DNA of 18,373 bases from Actinobacteria bacterium 13_1_20CM_4_69_9 (GTDB lineage: Bacteria > Actinomycetota > Thermoleophilia > Gaiellales > Gaiellaceae): the NCBI GenBank assembly GCA_001920085.1, contig MNJC01000121.1, forward strand, positions 1 to 18,373. Reading direction: 5' to 3'. The notes under the pieces are model-generated. The model did no database searches. It saw only the letters and a program-made list of their open reading frames with translations, and had not been told where the DNA came from. The position numbers were made by a program, and so were the translations under genes. This document shows, piece after piece, positions 13,781-18,373 of the stretch (positions within the stretch are counted from its first letter, which is position 1; the number at the start of each line of letters is the position of its first letter).

Positions 13781-15561
13781 CTCGCAGGGAGCTCGAGCCG
13801 AAAGACGGAGCCGCGCGCGGGCACGGAATCGACGCCGAGCGTGCCGCCGTGCGCCTCGGCGATCGAGCGCGCGATGAAGAGGCCAAGCCCCGAGCCCGGT
13901 TTCGCCGTCCCGCTGCTCGAGCGGCCGAACTTCTCGAAGATCAGCTCCCGGTCCTCGGGCGGGATGCCGGGCCCCTGGTCGGCGACGTCGATCAGGACGT
14001 GACCATCGTCCGCCGTCGCGCTGACGTGGACGCGACCGCCGGCGGACGAGTACTTGGCCGCGTTGTCGACGAGGTTCTGGATCACCTGCCGCAGCCGCTC
14101 GCGGTCGCCGCGCACGGGCGGCAGCGCACCGACCTCCGCCGTCAACTCGACTTCGTCCTGTGCGAACTCGGCGGCGGCGATGACGTCCCGCAGCAGCTCG
14201 CCGAGGTCGACGTCGCTGAACGTGAAGCTAAAAGTTCCGGCCTCGATCCGCGAGGTGTCGAGCACGTCGTCGATCAGCCGTGCCAGGCGCGATGTCTCGT
14301 CGCCGATCAGCGCGAGGAACGACTCGCGCTGTTCAGGCATCAGCTCACGCCACCGGCCCTGCAAGGTGCGGGCTGCACCGATCACCGCCGACATCGGGCT
14401 GCGCAGCTCGTGCGAGACGAGCGAGACGAAGTCGGCGCGCAGCGCGGACAAACGGCGCAGCTCGTCGGCCGTGCTGCGCTCCGCCTCGTACGCCCGGATG
14501 TTCTGCACGGCGGTCGCGACGAGCCGGCCGAGCAGCGAGAGGAGCTCCAGCTCCGCCGGCGCGAACGCGTTCGCCTCGGCGCGGACGAGCCCGAGCATCC
14601 CGATCGTCCGCGGCCCGACCTGCAGCGGCGCAAGGACGCGGCTGCGCAGCCCGAGGCTGAGCAGCTCCACCTCCTCGGGATAGGCCGGAGGGTCGATCGA
14701 CTCCCGGTACACGAGCTTGCCCTCGAGCACCTCCTCCAGCACGGAGCCGGCGACGGGCCGCGCCGAACCGGGAGGGAAGACGCGGCCGGTGCCGCGGCCG
14801 GCCACCGCGATCACCTCTGCCCGCCCCTTCTCTACGAGCACCAACGTGACGCGTTCGAACGCGACCAGCGCCCGCAGCTCCCGGATGAAGGCGCTGAATG
14901 CCTGGTCGAGGTCGAGCGACGATGCGAGCGCGCGGCCGCAACGGTTCGCCGCTTCGAGAATGTCGACGCGACGACCGAGCTCGTCGCGGAGCGCCTCCGC
15001 CTCGCGTGCGCGCGCGTCGGCGATGGCCGCCTCGCGGCCGAGCCGTTTCACCAGCCACCCGACGATCGCCCCGGTGATCAGGAAGACGCCGAACGGGAAC
15101 GTCACGCGGTCCCAGATGAACCCCGGCCCGTCGTGGAAGTGGTGCACGCGCCACCACTCCGCGAACACGAGGAAAGGGAAGAGCGCCACCGGCACCAGCA
15201 GCGCGCCGATCAGGCCGTAGCGCAAGGCCGCCTCGGTGACCACGAAGATCAGCGCCCAGCGCGTCGGGCTCCCGTACTCGAACGAATAGATCGTTGCGAA
15301 CGCCGCGATCACGCACGCGTCGAACACGAGCGCGACGAAGCCGACGACGCGCGGGTCGGCACGCCGGCTTGCGACGAACAGCACGAGCGAGCCCACGCCG
15401 AAGACGGCGGTCGTGAGCCATGCGTAGCCCTCGTACCCGGGCGGGTAGCCCTTGCTCAGCAGTCCGACCTCGAGGACCGCGAACACAACGGCACCGAGAC
15501 GCACGCGGGCGATCCACACCTCGATCTCGCGGAGGTGCGCGACCCGCGGGGTGTCAGCCAT
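13777..15561 (-). CDS. Membrane histidine kinase with N-terminal helices and GAF domain
   Basis: A 594-aa kinase from ATG 15561. The frame is open further upstream, but that stretch lies inside queG. Residues about 15-170 hold about six transmembrane helices with short loops. A short coiled segment (174-205) leads to a GAF domain about 207-355 (LDLDQAFSAFIRELRALV, APLQVGPRTIGMLGLVRA). HisKA carries H384 in SLVSHELRSPM. The ATPase domain has N496/N500 in NLVDNAAKY, D527 in DVADQGPGIP, F box IFEKFGR and GSGLGLFIAR (556-565). All motifs are intact. No response regulator is adjacent, so it is an orphan. It overlaps the queG end by 8 bp, so expression is coupled to queG. The ligand is unknown. Confidence 0.93.
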   Translation of the reverse strand: MADTPRVAHLREIEVWIARVRLGAVVFAVLEVGLLSKGYPPGYEGYAWLTTAVFGVGSLVLFVASRRADPRVVGFVALVFDACVIAAFATIYSFEYGSPTRWALIFVVTEAALRYGLIGALLVPVALFPFLVFAEWWRVHHFHDGPGFIWDRVTFPFGVFLITGAIVGWLVKRLGREAAIADARAREAEALRDELGRRVDILEAANRCGRALASSLDLDQAFSAFIRELRALVAFERVTLVLVEKGRAEVIAVAGRGTGRVFPPGSARPVAGSVLEEVLEGKLVYRESIDPPAYPEEVELLSLGLRSRVLAPLQVGPRTIGMLGLVRAEANAFAPAELELLSLLGRLVATAVQNIRAYEAERSTADELRRLSALRADFVSLVSHELRSPMSAVIGAARTLQGRWRELMPEQRESFLALIGDETSRLARLIDDVLDTSRIEAGTFSFTFSDVDLGELLRDVIAAAEFAQDEVELTAEVGALPPVRGDRERLRQVIQNLVDNAAKYSSAGGRVHVSATADDGHVLIDVADQGPGIPPEDRELIFEKFGRSSSGTAKPGSGLGLFIARSIAEAHGGTLGVDSVPARGSVFRLELPAS

Positions 15562-16558
15562 GCCGTTCCTCGATCCGCGCGACCGCCCATTCGGCTTGCG
15601 CACGGAGAAGCTCGTCGTCGTGCTCGAGGAACGGGTCCGCGAGCGACACGTCTTCCGGCGTGCCGGTGTTCCCCAGCGCGACGAGCGCATTCCGGCGGAG
15701 GTAACGCGGATCGTTCCGCGGCACGTACAGCCGGTCGTAGCGCTCGCGCAGGGAATCGCCGTCCTCGCCCAGCCAGTCCGCGAGCCGCACGTGCGGCTCG
15801 GCGCCGGCCGGCAGAGGCATGTCGGCGCGTCGTTTCTCGACACCACGGTTCCACGGACAGACGTCCTGGCAGATGTCGCACCCGTACACCTGTGCGTCGA
15901 GCTGCGGGCGGTAGTCCTCGGGGATTTCGCGGGGCGCCTGCGTCCAGTACGACAGGCACTTTGTCGAGTCGAGCACGCCCGGCTCGTCGAGCGCCCCCGT
16001 CGGGCACGCCTCGATGCAGAGCGTGCACGTTCCGCAACCGGCATCGAGCGGCGGCGTCGCCTCCACCTCGGCGGTCGTCACGAGCGTCCCGAGAACGACC
16101 CACGAGCCGTGCCGCCGCGTGATCAGCAGCGTGTTCTTGCCGTAGAAGCCGACGCCCGAGCGCGCCGCGGCCTCGCGGTCGACGTGCTGGTTCGCGTCCA
16201 CGAGCACGCGGTAGTCGCCGCCGATCCGCCGGCCGAGCTCGTCGAGGCGCTCGCGCAGGGCCGCGTAGCCGTCGTACCACGTGTAGCGGGGCAGCCGCCC
16301 CTCCCCGCGCTCGAGCGGGGGCTCCGGCACGTAGTAGCAGTGCGCCGCCGAGACGACGGTACGTGCGCCCGGGAGCAGCGTCTCCGGATGGCACGACACT
16401 TCGGGATGCGCCATCGTGAAGCGCATGTCGGCGAACAGGCCGCGTGCCCTTCGCGTACGGATGTGACTCTCCGTCTCCTCGTACGCCGAGGCGGGCGCCG
16501 CGCCGACGACGTCCAGGCCGAGCTCCTGGGCGAGCCGCTCCAGCTCGACGGCGGTCAT
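15554..16558 (-). CDS. queG: Epoxyqueuosine reductase QueG
   Basis: A 334-aa cytosolic enzyme of the usual length for the family. It reduces epoxyqueuosine to queuosine in tRNA (wobble position of GUN anticodons), using cobalamin and two 4Fe-4S clusters. Visible parts: an N-terminal domain with the VDANQHVDREAAARSGVGFYG stretch (120-140), where D121 matches the catalytic Asp position; cluster cysteines C175, C178, C181, C185 in CGTCTLCIEACPTGAL; second set C227, C230, C234 in CDICQDVCPWN, with C201; and a C-terminal HEAT-like repeat (RNALVALGNTGTPEDVSLADPFL). Starts 17 bp from the divergent MDR gene; CACAAT stands 7 nt upstream of its ATG. No other queuosine genes are in the window, so it may act on salvaged precursor. 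Confidence 0.95.
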   Translation of the reverse strand: MTAVELERLAQELGLDVVGAAPASAYEETESHIRTRRARGLFADMRFTMAHPEVSCHPETLLPGARTVVSAAHCYYVPEPPLERGEGRLPRYTWYDGYAALRERLDELGRRIGGDYRVLVDANQHVDREAAARSGVGFYGKNTLLITRRHGSWVVLGTLVTTAEVEATPPLDAGCGTCTLCIEACPTGALDEPGVLDSTKCLSYWTQAPREIPEDYRPQLDAQVYGCDICQDVCPWNRGVEKRRADMPLPAGAEPHVRLADWLGEDGDSLRERYDRLYVPRNDPRYLRRNALVALGNTGTPEDVSLADPFLEHDDELLRAQAEWAVARIEERHG

Positions 16559-16575
16559 GTGGAAGATTGTGCCGC

Positions 16576-17553
16576 GTGAAGGCGATTCGCATCCACGAGG
16601 ACGGAGGGCCCGAGGTGCTCCGCTACGAGGACGCGCCCGAGCCGGTGCCAGGAGCGGGACAGGTCCTGATCGACCTCCGCGCCGCGTCGCTCAACCATCT
16701 CGACCTCTGGATTCGCAAGGGCCTGCCGTCGGTGCCGAAACCGCGCATCCTCGGCGCGGACGGCGCCGGCGTGGTCGTGTCGGGCCCGGGCTTCGCGCCC
16801 GGCGACGGCGTCGTGATCAATCCCGGCCTCGAGCACGGCGACGGAAGGATCACGGTGATCGGCGAGCACACCGACGGCACGCACGCCGAGCGGATCGCCG
16901 TTCCGGCTGAGCAGGTCTATCCGCTCCCGGACGGCCTCGACTTCGAGACGGCCGCAGCGTTCCCCCTCGTCTTCGAGACCGCCTATCGCATGCTGTCCAC
17001 GAAGGCGGCGCTCCGCGAGGGCGAGTGGGTGCTCGTGTGGGGGATCGGCAGCGGCGTCTCCACCGCGTGCCTCGCCATCGCCAAAGCACTGGGTGCGCAG
17101 GTGATCGTCACGTCCGGCAGCGAGCAGAAGCTCGAGCATGCACGCGAGCTCGGCGCCGACGCCGCGCTCAACCACCGCGAGGACGGCGTGCCGGCCGCGG
17201 TCAAGGAACTGACCGGCGGCGGCGCGCACGTGGTCGTTGACCACGTCGGCGAGGCGACGTGGCAGCGGTCGCTCGCAGCCGCGCGTGCGGACGGCCGCAT
17301 CTGCGTCTGCGGCGCCACGACCGGGCCGAACCCACCCGCGCAGCTCCACCGGATCTGGTGGAAGCAGCTGACGATCTACGGCTCGACGATGGGGTCGCGA
17401 GCGGACTTCGAGGCCGTGTACGAACTGGTCGCTTCAGGGCGTGCGGTGCCAGTCATCGACCATGTCTTTCCGCTCGCCGAGGCCGCGGCCGCGCACGAGC
17501 GCCTCGAAGCCGGCGAGCAGCTCGGCAAGATCGTGCTGCGGATTCCGGGCTAG
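16576..17553 (+). CDS. MDR-superfamily NAD(P)-dependent oxidoreductase lacking the zinc lobe
   Basis: A 325-aa protein from GTG 16576; earlier in-frame starts lie inside the divergent queG and are not needed. The N-terminal GroES-like fold (about 1-120) has SLNHLDLWIRKG (38-49) and ILGADGAGVV (58-67). The cofactor fold (about 145-270) contains WGIGSGVSTACLAIAKALGAQVIV. Zinc-dependent relatives carry a structural lobe with four cysteines after NPGL; here it is replaced by EHGDGRITVIGEHTDG, with no cysteine, and the catalytic Cys is absent too. It therefore looks like a zinc-free quinone oxidoreductase or enoyl reductase-type MDR. The -10-like AAGATT (16563-16568) is 7 nt from the start and overlaps the queG promoter on the other strand. 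Confidence 0.93.
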   Translation: MKAIRIHEDGGPEVLRYEDAPEPVPGAGQVLIDLRAASLNHLDLWIRKGLPSVPKPRILGADGAGVVVSGPGFAPGDGVVINPGLEHGDGRITVIGEHTDGTHAERIAVPAEQVYPLPDGLDFETAAAFPLVFETAYRMLSTKAALREGEWVLVWGIGSGVSTACLAIAKALGAQVIVTSGSEQKLEHARELGADAALNHREDGVPAAVKELTGGGAHVVVDHVGEATWQRSLAAARADGRICVCGATTGPNPPAQLHRIWWKQLTIYGSTMGSRADFEAVYELVASGRAVPVIDHVFPLAEAAAAHERLEAGEQLGKIVLRIPG

Positions 17554-17556
17554 CCG

Positions 17557-17670
17557 ATGCCGAGGATGAATTGGCGTCGTCCGACATCCGCTCCGGCCAG
17601 CGCCTGTGGAGCGAACGGCGCGATTGAGCCAAAAGCGCTGCTAACGAGGGCGAAACGTCCTCCTCGGCAT
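17557..17670. repeat. 114-bp element with 13-bp inverted ends and inner stems
   Basis: ATGCCGAGGATGA (17557-17569) and TCCTCCTCGGCAT (17658-17670) are inverted copies with 12 of 13 pairs. Nested inside are TTGGC/GCCAA (17571-17575 with 17628-17632) and CGCTCCGGC/GCC..GGAGCG (17589-17597 with 17602-17613, 3-nt bulge). It begins 3 nt after the MDR stop. It could be a structured RNA or 3' UTR, or a MITE-like element; no target-site duplication is visible. Confidence 0.45.
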
Positions 17671-17711
17671 TACTGGTTGATGTGCGGCTTCGTGCGCGTG
17701 TGGGCGCTGTG

Positions 17712-17730
17712 TTGTACCCGTTCTGTACCC
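17712..17730 (+). promoter_or_regulatory. Tandem direct repeats, OmpR/PhoB-type operator candidate
   Basis: TGTACCC at 17713-17719 and again at 17724-17730, separated by GTTC, gives an 11-bp period. The Streptomyces PhoP PHO box uses 11-bp units of the GTTCACC type, and this unit is similar. It lies about 100 bp upstream of the following gene's -10 box. Confidence 0.35.
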
Positions 17731-17764
17731 CCTTTCGAGACACACCTTCGCGCACTAAGAAGTT

Positions 17765-17791
17765 GCGGCCCGGGTGGACAGCCCGGGCCGC
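17765..17791. terminator. Strong GC stem-loop, possible terminator or operator
   Basis: GCGGCCCGGG (17765-17774) pairs perfectly with CCCGGGCCGC (17782-17791) around a 7-nt loop. There is no T tract after it, so it is not a classical intrinsic terminator. It could end transcription from the MDR side, or be a palindromic operator for the gene starting at 17843. Confidence 0.4.
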
Positions 17792-17829
17792 CGAGCATCG
17801 GAAAGGCGCCTGGAATGAGGGCCCCGAGC

Positions 17830-17835
17830 TACGGT
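17830..17835 (+). promoter_or_regulatory. -10 box of the terminal secreted-protein gene
   Basis: TACGGT is followed by 7 nt and ATG 17843, the same hexamer and spacing as before the transposase at 11298-11311. It favours ATG 17843 over ATG 17888. Confidence 0.4.
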
Positions 17836-17842
17836 TCCCACG

Positions 17843-18373
17843 ATGCGCGTGTACGCGCTAGGTCGAGGCCGGCGACCCCAAGGCGTGATGCGGACTCCGC
17901 TATTTCTCCTTCTGGTTGTGGGCATTTCGTTGGTCGTGGTGGCGCGAGCCGCCGCGCAGCAGCCCTCGAAAGCGCTGCTTCCGCGGATGGTTCTTCCAGA
18001 CGCGGCGCTCGTCCGGCTGGCAGGTGGGCTTGGGCAGAAGCTCGAGTTCTTCACGAATGCCAACGATGGCGCCGCGAGCAGCCCCGATCCCAAGGACACG
18101 GGGGCCGACCTGAGGCGACTAGGCCGTGTCGCCGGCTACATTCGCGGGCGCAACTCTGTCGGAGCGTTCTCTCTCCGCGGGCCGAAAAGGCTGCAAGCGG
18201 TGGCGACCTCGGTCATCCTGTGGCGAGATGCACGGGCAGCTGCTGCCTCGATCGAGCGAGATGCGGCGTCTGCCGAGCGGTTACGTGGCAAGGCAATCGA
18301 GGCGGGCTTCGAGGTGAGCTTTGCCGCGACCAAGACACCCTCGCTTGGAGCGGACGCAATTCTTTGGCACATA
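17843..18373 (+). CDS. Secreted protein, unknown function (3' end cut by window)
   Basis: Open for 177 codons to the window end. ATG 17843 is favoured by the TACGGT box 7 nt upstream; ATG 17888 in the same frame is the alternative and removes 15 residues. The N-terminus has a basic region (RGRRPQG), then a hydrophobic core LFLLLVVGISLVVVARAAA ending at AQQ, a Sec signal peptide. The mature part includes LVRLAGGLGQKLEFF, LRRLGRVAGYIRGRN and LQAVATSVILWRDARAAAASIERDA. This order recalls actinobacterial exported proteins of the PknH-extracellular-domain or lipoprotein kind, but without a clear family match. Codon use is looser at third positions (CTA, TTT, CTT, GTT, ATT, TTG, AAT) than in its neighbours, hinting at a different history. 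Confidence 0.75.
   Translation, partial: MRVYALGRGRRPQGVMRTPLFLLLVVGISLVVVARAAAQQPSKALLPRMVLPDAALVRLAGGLGQKLEFFTNANDGAASSPDPKDTGADLRRLGRVAGYIRGRNSVGAFSLRGPKRLQAVATSVILWRDARAAAASIERDAASAERLRGKAIEAGFEVSFAATKTPSLGADAILWHI

Larger units (their letters stand above)
17554..17842. other. Intergenic region with nested inverted repeats and direct repeats
   Basis: These 289 bp carry no convincing gene. They contain a 114-bp nested inverted-repeat element (17557-17670), 11-bp-period direct repeats (17712-17730), a strong GC hairpin (17765-17791) and a -10 box (17830-17835). The minus-strand frame 17453-17755 runs into the MDR gene and has no recognisable product. Confidence 0.6.

Noticed and set aside
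13339..16122. 927-codon plus-strand open frame
   Set aside because: Antisense to the GAF histidine kinase and QueG, both clearly real.
17453..17755. Minus-strand frame beginning MREGVSRKGVQNGYNT
   Set aside because: Looked briefly like an integrase fragment, but it has no integrase motif and continues antisense into the MDR gene.

Overview
The window is high-GC DNA with strong G/C preference at third codon positions. It looks chromosomal and most like an actinobacterium, probably Thermoleophilia (Gaiellales/Solirubrobacterales). That placement is inferred from a fused PafB-PafC regulator, a decaprenyl-phosphate phosphoribosyltransferase-like UbiA protein, frequent GTG starts, and many starts lying 6-7 nt after a TAnnnT -10 box (leaderless-type promoters). 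I see no rRNA, tRNA, CRISPR array, phage module or plasmid functions.

Layout. (1) 1-3247, minus strand: a secreted beta-rich protein, then an OmpR-type response regulator, its HAMP histidine kinase, and a UbiA-family prenyltransferase cut by the window edge. (2) 3324-4706, plus: an exported protein with a dimethylformamidase-like C-terminal domain. Its intergenic region with the secreted protein holds tandem 11-bp-period direct repeats. (3) 4742-5002, plus: a small helical protein. (4) 7674-4999, minus: a thiolase, methyltransferase and 3-hydroxyacyl-CoA dehydrogenase operon, divergent from an aldehyde dehydrogenase (7695-9116). (5) 9150-10579, plus: a 55-aa membrane protein followed by two translationally coupled zinc-ribbon proteins, the second with a transmembrane segment and a SPOR-like C-terminus. 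(6) 10707-11177: a small protein with a CCCH zinc-like tail. (7) 11311-13780: a REP-associated tyrosine transposase (RAYT) whose reading frame has no stop of its own and runs into a fused pafBC-type DNA-damage regulator. (8) 16558-13777, minus: QueG overlapping a GAF histidine kinase. (9) 16576-17553, plus: a zinc-lobe-less MDR oxidoreductase, then 289 bp rich in inverted and direct repeats, then a signal-peptide protein of lower GC3 cut by the window end.

The most unusual signals are these. First, a dispersed 17-21 bp REP-like sequence occurs four times: upstream of the RAYT, across the thiolase start codon, inside the methyltransferase motif-I region, and in the linker between the two halves of PafBC. 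Second, the RAYT/pafBC junction places the pafBC -10 box inside the transposase frame. Third, the zinc-ribbon/SPOR operon has no function I can name. Fourth, a 114-bp nested inverted-repeat element follows the MDR gene. The thiolase operon and the aldehyde dehydrogenase point to acyl-CoA and aldehyde oxidation. QueG points to queuosine tRNA modification. The two kinases and PafBC are regulatory.
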